Source: Brachypodius melanocephalos
Taxonomy: Eukaryota > Chordata > Aves > Passeriformes > Pycnonotidae
Direction: 5' to 3'
NCBI GenBank assembly: GCA_013398615.1
Contig: VZSR01000680.1
Span: 1,409,852-1,473,851 of the forward strand
Length of the DNA: 64,000 nucleotides
A program made the position numbers and the translations under genes. This document shows, piece after piece, positions 27,601-34,715 of this stretch; within the stretch, counting starts at the first letter, position 1; every line of letters begins with the position of its first letter. The notes under the pieces are model-generated. The model was not told the DNA's origin. It saw only the letters and a list, made by a program, of their open reading frames with translations, and did not search any database.

Positions 27601-30600
27601 TTGTGGGTTTTTTTGGGGTTTGGGGGCGGGCGGTTGTTTTTTTGGGTGTTTGTTTTTTGGTTTTGTTTTTTTTTTCAGTGTAACTATTCCCATAAGATAA
27701 CATCCTGGGGAATAAAGGATCTAAAGCTGTGAATTATAAAACTTGATTTATGTAGCCTTTGTCAGGGGGTAGGGGTTTATAATTCCAATTTATAATGCCT
27801 TTTAATGCATGGGGCTGGAACACTTGAGATACCAGAATATCTGGGAGTTAATATCTATTTACAGAGAATGAGATTTTGCCATCCAGGCTATAGCAGAGCT
27901 ATCAGGGAGCCCAGAGGGTTTCCAGTCACAAACATGCATTTTCCAAATCAAGGATTCATCTGTTCACACAATATCTGAAGAACAGGTATGTTCACAGGAA
28001 GGTGGTGGAGATTGAAAGACTCAGGATCGTTACTCAGAACTGGAAAGAACAGGGGAAATTTGGAAAAGGGATGTACACATGTTAATTTTTACTGAATTAA
28101 TCTTGTCCTGACTTTCTGGATGTGATATTTTTTACTTTGTGAGAGAGTAAAAAACGTGAACAAGCCTGACAATAATCTGAGGACAGTGCATTGTCGGGGA
28201 ACACCGAAAGGTTTTGCTTGGCAAAGTGCCCATGAAACATTCATCCCATGTGATGGTTGACAAAGTATTTTGAAAAGTGGAGTTTAAAAGAATTACTCAT
28301 GTACCTGATAATACAAAATATGCCAGAGGGATTCAAAGGAGTAATTCTCACTCTCACAGTGGTCGTGGTTAGTAGAGCTGAATTTTGTGAACTGTTTCAC
28401 AGATGGTTATAAAGCAATTCCAGCAGATACAAACAAGGTATTATTTCTTGGTATTAATAAGGTATTATTTCTTGGTAATACTGTGATGCTTCAGAGTTAA
28501 GAATGACTTTGACATTGCAGGTGTGGAGAGCTGTTTACGAGTCACCAGATGCAAACAAATCCTTCAAGGACTTCCTGAACACAACTATGTTGTGCTGAAA
28601 TACCTGATGTGCTTTCTCCATATGGTGAGTATGGGCAAAACTCTCTAAATTCTCACCATTTCTAAATCTGCTCTTGTGAATTCAAAACTTAACATCTCCA
28701 CAGAAGGGAAAATGGAATAGCTTAAATAGTCTGGTGAGGTGGTTGTGCAGTATTTAGGTCTGCTTGCCTAGGCCAAATTTGGGGTACAGAACCCTGCAGC
28801 TGGGATACAAGTCAGTGCTAAGCTGTAGTCTGGCCATCCCTTCACCATGAAATTCTTTAGATGTCATGAGAATACTGTGCACATTTAAATTAACTGTGCC
28901 AGCACTGGTATAATTACAGGTCCTGTTCTTCGACTCCACATTCACAACTTTTGGGGTTTTTAAATTTAGTTTTGTGGGGTGGTTGTTTTTTTTTTTTTTC
29001 TTCCCTATTTTGGAGTGAAAAAAAGCATGAAAATAGTGGTTGTATAATATTAGGTGCTGGAGAAAATATAGGTGAAGTCATCAGTTTTCCCTGAAGTATA
29101 AAACTTGGTCAGCTAAAACACCAGATAATTTAATGTTATTTTAGAAAATTATATAATGTTAATAAGTTTTAGAGCAAACAGAAATATCAGAAAGATACTT
29201 TATATTAAGTCTTTAAAATGGCATTTTCTTGTTTATAATAGCCATTCATTACTAGTGTTAAATGAAAAATTTAGGATGCAAGGATTTTTTTTTTTAATGT
29301 TTCAGGATAGATTAAGTAACATGTCTTCTGTCCCACTTTTTGATTTTCTGATTTCTTTTAAACACATTTCTGAAAAACCTATGAAGGTGAGGGTTTGGAG
29401 AACATCAACTATAAATAGTTCTACATATCCTCATGCCATTTACTATTATTTTAGCAACTTATCTCTCTCCTCAGTGTTATGAATCGTGTAAGTGACTTTG
29501 TTCCAGTAATAGATGCATCATCTTAATGCACTTCTTAGAGCTGAGCACTTGATGTGTTAATGAGGTGTGCAAAAGTACCAGACAGGATTTTCTGTAATTG
29601 GGCAACAGCATAAAGCATTATTTTTGAGTAGGCCTTATTATGTCAAGCACAGCATCAAGTGATACTAGTGCTCACATCTGCAATTTTTGCTGATCCCTGG
29701 GTTTTCTTCCCTTAATGTCTCAGGGAATATTTGCATTTGGAAAGGTCAAGGGAACGTGAAACATTTTGAGAGCTAGAGATTTCTGTTTATTGCAGATTGC
29801 TGTGCTGCACAAGCTTCCACAATTCATACTTTAACAATAATCCTAGTTTTTAGCTGCAAGCGTCAACCTTCTGCCTTATATATAAAAGGCAATTTAATTC
29901 TTCCATGAGCTGAGTTTTGAGTAGTGCAAGAGGTACTTGTGGCAATTTAATGAAGTGGGATGAATTTTAACAACGAGATACAGGTTTTGAACACTCCAAG
30001 TTTGATACAGGCTTGTGAAAGAAGAAAAAAAATCCCTATTTTCTCTGCAGTCTCAACCACCTTGCTTCCTTCTAGTCCAAGAGTGCTACAGCAAGACAGC
30101 ACAACTTGTACAGAAGTAATAGATTTGAATTTCAAAAATAGGTCCAAGTTCTTTAACTTTAGTAGTGATTTTGCCAGTAATGAGCCCAGTGGTGAAAGGT
30201 ATAAATCAGCCAGCCCATCTCTACTTTGCAGTCCACCTGGCTGCTAGAGAAGGATTTGCTGGGTCTTCTTGAAGCTGGAGTGGACTGAGGTCCCTTGGCA
30301 GAAATGGGCAACAGGGGAAGCAAAGACCTGTTTGCACAACACACATGCAAACTTAAAGGGCTCAAAGGAGTCTCCTTGCAAAGAAGATTACTTGGCAAAG
30401 CACTCTGAGGGCTACAGCTACCCAGTTCTGAAGCAAAAAATCATTTAGTAGGACACTATGGCTGTATTTTCCCATGATAATCTAATGCTAAAAAAGCAGG
30501 AAAATCTGTAGAGCTTTACATTTTCCCTACCTGCTGCTGAGTTCTGTCCCTGCAGTCATGCCTGATGTAAGGGAAGGATGGATGACTTTCCTGAAAGAAC

Positions 30601-33600
30601 TATTAGAAAAACTTGCTCAATTCTAATTGCCAAACCTGGACCAGCTAGAAAGGGGACAAAGTTTGGGGCCTATGAGCTGTGCTTCAGATCTGTAACCAAA
30701 GGAGCAAATTTTACACCAAATGCAAGCTGTAATAAATTGCTCTAAATTATTGTTTTGTCTCAACCACTTGTCTAATTGAAAAGTGTAATTACTTTCAGTA
30801 AAGCTTGGAGATGATGGGGCACCTTGGGAAGGATCAGATGACTAAACCTCACAGAGCAGATACAAGAAGTTGGCACAGCTGCAAAGTAGCTGACAGTGGG
30901 TGGTAGAAACTTGAGTTTCAGTCAGTTTATGGGGGTGTTTTAATATCTAGTAATTTTCTTTTGAAAGTGTTTTGCAGAGTTCCTTTCAGCATTGTAATTG
31001 AGACACCAAAGAGATGGTGATGTTGCTGTGTTTTTTAAAACATAGTAGTAATTGGCTGTTTCTACCCTCTGTATTTCACAGTTTAAGTTCATTAGGTAGT
31101 GTAGTGGCTGCTTCACTCCTTTGGTATTCATGAATCACAGAATGATCAAGGTTGGAAGAGACCTTCAGTATCAGGTCCCACCATAAACCCAGCATCACCC
31201 TAATCACCCCTAAACCATGTCCCAAGTGCCATATCCAGGCACACTTTCAGAGACAGTGACTCCACTACCTCGCAGGGCAACTTATTGCAGTGCCTGACCA
31301 CTCTTTTAGTGAATTTTTTTTTTTGCTGTCACAACTTGAGGCCATTTCTTCTAGTCCTTTTGTTTGATATATGGCGGAAGAGCCTGGCCCCCAGTTGGCT
31401 GCACCTTCCTGTCAGGGTGCTGTAGAGAGTGAGAAGGGCCCCCTGAGCCTCCTTTTGTCCAGGCTGAGCCCCTCCAGCTCCCTCAACTGCTTCTGGCAGT
31501 CCAGACCCTTCCCCAGCACCATTCTCTTCTCTGGACATGCTCCAGTCACTCAGTGTCTTTCTTGTCATGAGGGCCCAGAGCTGCCCTTGGGACTCGAGGT
31601 GTGGCCTCAGCAGTGCCAGCACAGGGGGACAGTCACTGCCCTGGTCCTGTGGCCACACCATGGCTGGGACAGCCCAGGTGCCCACCTGGGGACACCTGGG
31701 CTCACATCCAGCTGCTATCACCAGCACACCCTTTTCCCAGTTTTCCAGCCCTTCTGCCCCAACCTAGAGCTGCAGGGGATTGGTCTGACCCAAGGGCAGG
31801 ACCCAGAACTTGATCTTGTTGAACCTCAGACCATTGGCCTCAGCCCATCTGTGTGCAGATCCCTCCTGCCCTGCAACAGATCAACATTTCTGCCCCAATT
31901 TAGTGTCTTCTCTGAACTGACCAGGTGTGCTTAATCTCCTCATCCAGATATACAATAAAGATATTAAACAGGACCTTCCTCAATCCTGAGCCCTGGGGAC
32001 ACCACTTGTGGCCAGCCACCAAATGAATCCGTGACTGTGCTGGGACAAAAGTACGTGGTGTCAAAAATCATCACAATTTTTCTAGGAGGAGCTGGATATT
32101 TATTCTGGGATAGTGAATGTGTATATTTTGCATTTGGTGATGTGGCACCAAAACTTCAGTGTTTTTTCCCAATTATGTTTTTGCAATGCACAAGTTCTGT
32201 CTTTATAAATTACTTCTTACAATATAGGCTGTCATTACTTAACGATTTTTCTATGTATGTTTCAGTGGAAGGGGGGAAAAAATCAAACAAAGTGGAGCTG
32301 TGTAGTTCTTTGTAGTGATCCTTTCCTGTGATGTTCAGATCATTGCTTCAAGGACATGATTTAGGTCTTTGGAAAATTCTGTTAGCTCATCAAATTGACA
32401 GAGCATGTATTTTCAATTGAAACAGAGATGACAGTTGCTAACTTTATGAGGCAATCAAAGAAGGGGTCAAGGGGGTTAGTTCCAAACGCTGAATGTGCCT
32501 TTTTTATTTCTTAGCTAGCATGTAGCTCTGGCTGTAGCTATTCGGAGGGGTAGCCCATGAAGGTGTTGACAAACTGCATGGTGTCCTTACAGGATCTAGT
32601 GCTGGAAGAACACATCAGCTGCTTGTGGTGGTGTTGTAGATGGAGTAGATATGTTAATATCCTTTGATAAAGAAATCTGGCACTGAGAGCATTGAGGGGA
32701 TTAAGATGGTGGGACACCTGATCCCTTTGAAAGGGACAAAGTCAGTAGCACTGGTGTGATAAGGTTTCCTTGTGTCACAGTAGAGACCGACAAGACACCT
32801 ATTTCTTCATGAACAATAGCCAATAGCATTTCTTCACGTACAACAGCCAATCTTTATGCTCCACAGCTCATATTTGTATGGTTTTCTAAAGGCATCATGT
32901 TTAATTGGTTAATAACTTCTTGTAGCGCAGGTCATTGGTTAGTAGTTGCTAGTGTACGTGTTTATCAAAGACTTTATTTTCTAAAGATGTTTAGATTCTT
33001 GTCTCGTGGGTAAAGAACAATTTCTCATGGGTAGAAGTCCTTCTTCTCACAAGTGGAAATTCCTTTCTCACAGGAACTTTTCAGGCCAGCTGTTAGCTGT
33101 ACTTAGCCAAAGTAGCAGGGCTGAGCCATGATTTTACAAGGGTAGCAAGGCTTTTATTTTATAACATCCTTTCTTGTAGCTTTTGGTGAGCCAGTGAAGA
33201 TTGTTGTGTAGAGTTGGATTCAGTTGCACACTTTTTCTTGTATCTGGTAAGGAAAGGATTGCTGTGTATTTTGGAATGAAGCAATGTTGCCATGTCTCCC
33301 TAGAGCTCCTACGTCATCCCCATTAATCTCAGATAAGGCTTAGTGAAGCTCTGCCTCAGCTGTCATTTTATCTTCAGAATTTTCTCTAAGAGGACAAGTT
33401 GTGTTGTGGAGTTTTGTTTTTTGGGGTTTTTTTTTTTGGTTTTGTTTGTTTGGTTGGTTTTGTTTTGGTGTTTGTTTTTTTTTTTGTTGTTGATCATTTC
33501 AATGCTGACTGTCTTCCTGAAATGTTTACCAAGTGGTGGCAGGTGGGAAGACATGGTTTAATCTTGGAGTCAGGAACATTCTTTGAAATAGTTAACCTGA

Positions 33601-34223
33601 AGAGAAAATACTAAATCTAGCTCTACAGCAAGTCACAGTGTTATTGCTTTGAGCTGAAACGTTGGCCTTCCAAAACAGTGCTAGCTTAGCTTTTGCTACA
33701 TTGCTGTGGTACAAAGAGCTCTTGTTTGAGCTGATCTCATCCGAAGCAGATTAAATTTCTTTATGCTTATTTTTCTCCACCCCAGCAGAGATAACAGTAG
33801 AGTCTGCGATGAAAGAATTGAAAACATTTAATTTTCTAGGATAAGGAAAAATTTCAGCCTTTTTGCTTGCTCTTGTGTTACACTCAAAGGATGCAGTGTT
33901 GAGAAACCAGTGATGTACCCATGGCCAAGGTCTGCTCCCCTCATTGGTTCCTCCTCAATACAGTCATGTCTTGTCATGTCTTGTCTCCTGTCTGCATATA
34001 CCTATTCACACTTATGTTTTGCCAGGTTTCACAGGAGAGCATCTATAACAGAATGACAGCATCCAGCCTGGCCTGTGTCTTTGGTTTGAATTTGATCTGG
34101 CCACTGAAAGGACCCCCCTCCCTGAGTGCCCTGGTACCTGTGAATCTCTTCACCGAGCTGCTGATAGATTTCTACACCAATATATTCAACTCCCGAACGG
34201 TGCCTGGTGAGATCTTGCCTTAA
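568..34223 (+). CDS. ARHGAP8: ARHGAP8 (BPGAP1), Rho GTPase-activating protein 8; whole gene span, 11 exons seen
   Basis: ARHGAP8 stimulates GTP hydrolysis by Rho-family GTPases in the cytosol and at the cell edge and, in mammals, links RhoGAP activity to cortactin and cell migration (family knowledge). The eleven exons listed separately join in frame at every junction, giving 1221 nt and 406 residues from Met-568 to TAA 34221-34223. Residues about 28-175 form a BCH/CRAL-TRIO-like domain, containing CRMPPSH and NYV-type motifs such as LDQYVENDY. PPPRPPLP at 196-203 is the SH3 ligand. Residues about 212-400 are the RhoGAP domain, with EGLFRRSAS carrying the arginine finger (R246) and LACVFGLNLIW the conserved Asn region. 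Human ARHGAP8 is slightly longer. The close relative ARHGAP1 was considered, but the exon sequences (for example FNQGKSVNFDDY and SLQYIKDKN) match ARHGAP8 better. The gene neighbour PHF21B supports the call. Both ends of the protein are uncertain (see exons 1 and 11). Confidence 0.95.
689..5465 (+). other. ARHGAP8: ARHGAP8 intron 1
   Basis: A/T-rich unique-looking sequence. I recognise no exon, RNA gene or named repeat. The longest open frame (3675-3977, 100 codons) resembles nothing I know. Confidence 0.8.
5466..5553 (+). CDS. ARHGAP8: ARHGAP8 exon 2 (BCH domain)
   Basis: The exon is 88 nt, between acceptor TTTTCCAG and donor GTAAGC. It encodes DDNSGRKVITFSCCRMPPSH and then QLNHTRLLE, the conserved BCH-domain block containing the CRMPPSH motif shared with ARHGAP1. 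Phases join exon 1 (G) and exon 3 (E). Confidence 0.96.
5554..7950 (+). other. ARHGAP8: ARHGAP8 intron 2
   Basis: A/T-rich intron with no recognisable repeat or exon. The open frame at 6069-6437 is not a known protein. Confidence 0.8.
7951..8082 (+). CDS. ARHGAP8: ARHGAP8 exon 3 (BCH domain core)
   Basis: The exon is 132 nt, between TTCTCCTCAG and GTAAGT. It encodes YLKYTLDQYVENDYTVVYFH and the following LKSLNKPSLKWLQTAYKEFD, the most conserved part of the BCH fold in ARHGAP1/8. It ends in a split Lys codon completed by exon 4. Confidence 0.97.
8083..9783 (+). other. ARHGAP8: ARHGAP8 intron 3
   Basis: Intron sequence with short homopolymer T runs near 9609. Nothing else is recognisable. Confidence 0.8.
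9784..9870 (+). CDS. ARHGAP8: ARHGAP8 exon 4 (BCH domain)
   Basis: The exon is 87 nt, after TTTCCCTAG, with the somewhat weak donor GTACTT. It encodes YKKNLKALYVVHPTNFIKIL and WNIFKPLI, which match the KALY.VHPT.FIK block of BCH-domain RhoGAPs. The final Ser codon is completed by exon 5. Confidence 0.97.
9871..12218 (+). other. ARHGAP8: ARHGAP8 intron 4
   Basis: Contains an A/C-only tract at 10986-11064 and a near-pure T tract just before exon 5. The remainder is unique-looking. Confidence 0.8.
10986..11064. repeat. A/C-only low-complexity tract
   Basis: About 80 bp almost entirely of A and C, with a run of ten C followed by twelve A and CAAAA-type units. It is one of several such tracts in the window. 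Confidence 0.9.
12219..12317 (+). CDS. ARHGAP8: ARHGAP8 exon 5 (end of BCH domain)
   Basis: The exon is 99 nt. Its acceptor follows an exceptionally long T tract (12193-12216), and its donor is GTATGT. It encodes HKFGKKVTYLNCLADLGQHL and KYDQLNIPQEVIR, the C-terminal strand and helix of the BCH domain. Confidence 0.96.
12318..13428 (+). other. ARHGAP8: ARHGAP8 intron 5
   Basis: Short intron of about 1.1 kb with no recognisable repeat. It ends in TGCTTTTTTTTGCAG. Confidence 0.8.
13429..13539 (+). CDS. ARHGAP8: ARHGAP8 exon 6 (proline-rich SH3 ligand)
   Basis: The exon is 111 nt, between TTTTTTGCAG and GTAAGC. It encodes the interdomain linker with VPPPRPPLPTQQFGVSLQY. The PPPRPPLP motif (residues 196-203) matches the proline-rich element that binds SH3 proteins such as cortactin in mammalian BPGAP1 (family knowledge). 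QQFGVSLQ begins the RhoGAP unit. Confidence 0.97.
13540..20223 (+). other. ARHGAP8: ARHGAP8 intron 6
   Basis: The largest intron of the gene (about 6.7 kb). I see no known element. The 170-codon minus-strand frame at 18628-19140 has no familiar motif. Confidence 0.8.
20224..20297 (+). CDS. ARHGAP8: ARHGAP8 exon 7 (start of RhoGAP domain)
   Basis: The exon is 74 nt, after a 40-nt pyrimidine-rich run and TGACAG, with donor GTGAGT. It encodes IKDKNKGELIPPVMKETVSY then LKSK. IPPV..ETV.YL is the first helix signature of RhoGAP domains. Phases 2 and 1 fit both neighbours. Confidence 0.96.
20298..26669 (+). other. ARHGAP8: ARHGAP8 intron 7
   Basis: About 6.4 kb. It holds a moderately GC-rich patch at 22080-22330, open on both strands, and scattered chance frames (23839-24306, 24577-25098). 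None matches a known family. Confidence 0.8.
26670..26747 (+). CDS. ARHGAP8: ARHGAP8 exon 8 (arginine finger)
   Basis: The exon is 78 nt, between ATTTTTCAG and GTAAGC. It encodes LQVEGLFRRSASIQTIKDVQ and KLFNQG. The GLFRRS motif holds the catalytic arginine finger (R246 in the assembled protein), so the domain should be an active GAP rather than a pseudo-GAP. Confidence 0.97.
26748..27388 (+). other. ARHGAP8: ARHGAP8 intron 8
   Basis: Short A/T-rich intron of 641 bp ending in TTCTTCTTCTCCTTTTAG. Nothing else is recognisable. Confidence 0.85.
27389..27517 (+). CDS. ARHGAP8: ARHGAP8 exon 9 (RhoGAP core)
   Basis: The exon is 129 nt, after TCCTTTTAG. It encodes KSVNFDDYNDIHIPAVILKT then FLRELPQPLLTFDCYDHILE, the classic A.LLK.FLRELP.PLLT RhoGAP block. 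The donor GTGAGT merges directly into a GT/TA microsatellite. Without splicing the frame closes after SECVCIYI. Confidence 0.97.
27518..27551. repeat. GT/TA microsatellite at the exon-9 donor
   Basis: GTGAGTGTGTGTGTATATATATATAAATATATAG-like sequence. The splice donor itself is the first unit of the repeat. Confidence 0.85.
27549..27677. repeat. G/T-only low-complexity tract
   Basis: GGTT and TTTTG units dominate, with scattered GGG and GGGGG runs and almost no A or C. It lies wholly inside ARHGAP8 intron 9. Confidence 0.9.
27605..27630 (+). other. Canonical G-quadruplex motif
   Basis: Four runs of at least three G (27605-27607, 27615-27618, 27622-27626, 27628-27630) with loops of 7, 3 and 1 nt fit the G3+N1-7 pattern on the transcribed-RNA sense strand, about 90 nt past the exon-9 donor. 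Folding is inferred. Confidence 0.7.
28435..28482. repeat. 24-bp tandem duplication
   Basis: Two adjacent copies beginning AAGGTATTATTTCTTGGTA differ only in the last few bases. The second copy ends 38 nt before ARHGAP8 exon 10. Confidence 0.85.
28521..28624 (+). CDS. ARHGAP8: ARHGAP8 exon 10 (RhoGAP)
   Basis: The exon is 104 nt, between GACATTGCAG and GTGAGT. It encodes VESCLRVTRCKQILQGLPEH and NYVVLKYLMCFLHM, the LP..N...L..L..FL helix pair of RhoGAP domains. It ends in phase 0. Confidence 0.97.
31132..32036 (-). mobile_element. CR1 LINE, 5'-truncated 3' portion
   Basis: About 0.9 kb. The left edge begins GAATCACAGAATGATCAAGGTTGG, split here as GAATCACAGAATG plus GGTTGGAAGAGACCTTC, which is the reverse complement of the CR1 3' end. 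Further right come AGGCTGAGCCCCTCCAGCTC-type and GAGCCCTGGGGACACCACTT-type blocks, all typical of antisense CR1. The element therefore runs on the - strand with its 3' end at 31132. Open frames across it on both strands are by-products of its GC-rich sequence. No intact reverse transcriptase is present. Confidence 0.92.
32771..33166. mobile_element. Solo LTR of an endogenous retrovirus (probable)
   Basis: A 396-bp segment bounded by TG...CA (TGTGTCAC at left, TTATAACA at right) and flanked on both sides by TCCT (32767-32770 and 33167-33170), a 4-bp target-site duplication. Inside are CCAAT and ATTGG motifs and AATAAA on the minus strand at 32973-32978. There is no internal retroviral coding sequence, so it is a solo LTR. 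A 4-bp duplication would suit an ERV1-like integrase. Orientation is unclear because the promoter and poly(A) hints conflict. Confidence 0.65.
33411..33491. repeat. G/T-only low-complexity tract
   Basis: About 80 bp of TTTG, GGTT and poly-T units in ARHGAP8 intron 10, similar in composition to 27549-27677. Confidence 0.9.
34026..34223 (+). CDS. ARHGAP8: ARHGAP8 exon 11 (end of RhoGAP; terminal or spliced)
   Basis: The exon starts after TTTTGCCAG and encodes VSQESIYNRMTASSLACVFG, then LNLIWPLKGPPSLSALVPVN and LFTELLIDFYTNIFNSRTVP. The conserved N.A.VFGLNL element completes the GAP fold. At 34207 there is a donor-like GTGAGA. If it is not used, the frame runs on through GEILP to TAA 34221-34223. 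If it is used, the exon ends at 34206 in phase 1 and a further exon would supply the longer C-terminal tail known in mammals. I saw no convincing downstream tail exon, so I favour the TAA without excluding splicing. Confidence 0.88.
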   Translation, partial: VSQESIYNRMTASSLACVFGLNLIWPLKGPPSLSALVPVNLFTELLIDFYTNIFNSRTVPGEILP

Positions 34224-34715
34224 TGCTCTCAGAGGGGAAAATGGGATAAGGCTGCCTGAGGGAAAGGTCTCTTGGATGGAACCTCTATATTTAGGGCTCT
34301 CCTGCAAAAAAAATATTTCAGCGCAGAGTAAAGTTTCTATATCTTTCCAACTACCAAAGATGCTGGGAGAAGACCAGTGCCCCGTGCATTGGCATCACAT
34401 GGGGACAATATGAACGTGAACATTCAATGACCAATAGATCAAAGTGAATCCCCTTACTAAACTTGAGCAGCTGACAAAAACTGATACTTTTTTAAAAACC
34501 CCATGACACTACATGCCAGTCTGTCATTTCTTTGAGGATCTGGAGACTTTGTGATGTTATTTTCTGTGTGGGCAGAGGTAATTTCTGGACCACTCCTGAA
34601 TGTACATCTTCCTTTTATTTTTTATGTTTTTTTTCTTTTCTACTTTGTATTTGAATACAAGTTTATTAGGAATTATCCTATTAAGTTAATAAATATGGAA
34701 TCAATTTTTAAGATA
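34224..34715 (+). other. ARHGAP8: Probable ARHGAP8 3'UTR
   Basis: This holds if exon 11 reads through to the TAA. The first AATAAA downstream on the + strand is at 34688-34693, in an A/T-rich stretch, giving a UTR of roughly 0.5 kb. The downstream GU-rich element is weak (T-rich from 34707), so the end is tentative. Confidence 0.4.
34688..34693 (+). terminator. Candidate poly(A) signal AATAAA for ARHGAP8
   Basis: First canonical hexamer on the + strand after the TAA at 34223, about 465 nt downstream. Its use is inferred only from position. Confidence 0.4.

Larger units (their letters stand above)
27518..28520 (+). other. ARHGAP8: ARHGAP8 intron 9
   Basis: Opens with a GT/TA microsatellite fused to the donor, followed by a G/T-only tract with a G-quadruplex motif. 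A 24-bp tandem duplication lies close to the acceptor. Confidence 0.85.
28625..34025 (+). other. ARHGAP8: ARHGAP8 intron 10
   Basis: About 5.4 kb. It holds the largest CR1 fragment (31132-32036), a solo LTR (32771-33166) and a G/T tract (33411-33491). A 10-bp tandem repeat (TCATGTCTTG twice, 33964-33983) lies some 40 nt before exon 11. Confidence 0.85.

Noticed and set aside
27549..27677. Interstitial telomere-like repeat
   Set aside because: The GGTT and TTTTG units are irregular and TTAGGG units are absent.
31329..31727. 132-codon - strand open frame
   Set aside because: It is CR1 3' sequence in the element's own sense, but no reverse-transcriptase motif is visible and it is not an intact ORF2.
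31371..31934. 187-codon + strand open frame
   Set aside because: It lies inside a CR1 fragment and is antisense to the element. The GC-rich repeat keeps the frame open by chance.
33964..33983. 10-bp tandem repeat TCATGTCTTG twice
   Set aside because: Too short and common in pyrimidine-rich acceptor regions to report as its own element.
551..34223. ARHGAP1 as the identity of the + strand gene
   Set aside because: The BCH and GAP blocks are similar, but residues such as FDDYNDIHIPAVILK and SLQYIKDKN, and the PHF21B neighbour, fit ARHGAP8.
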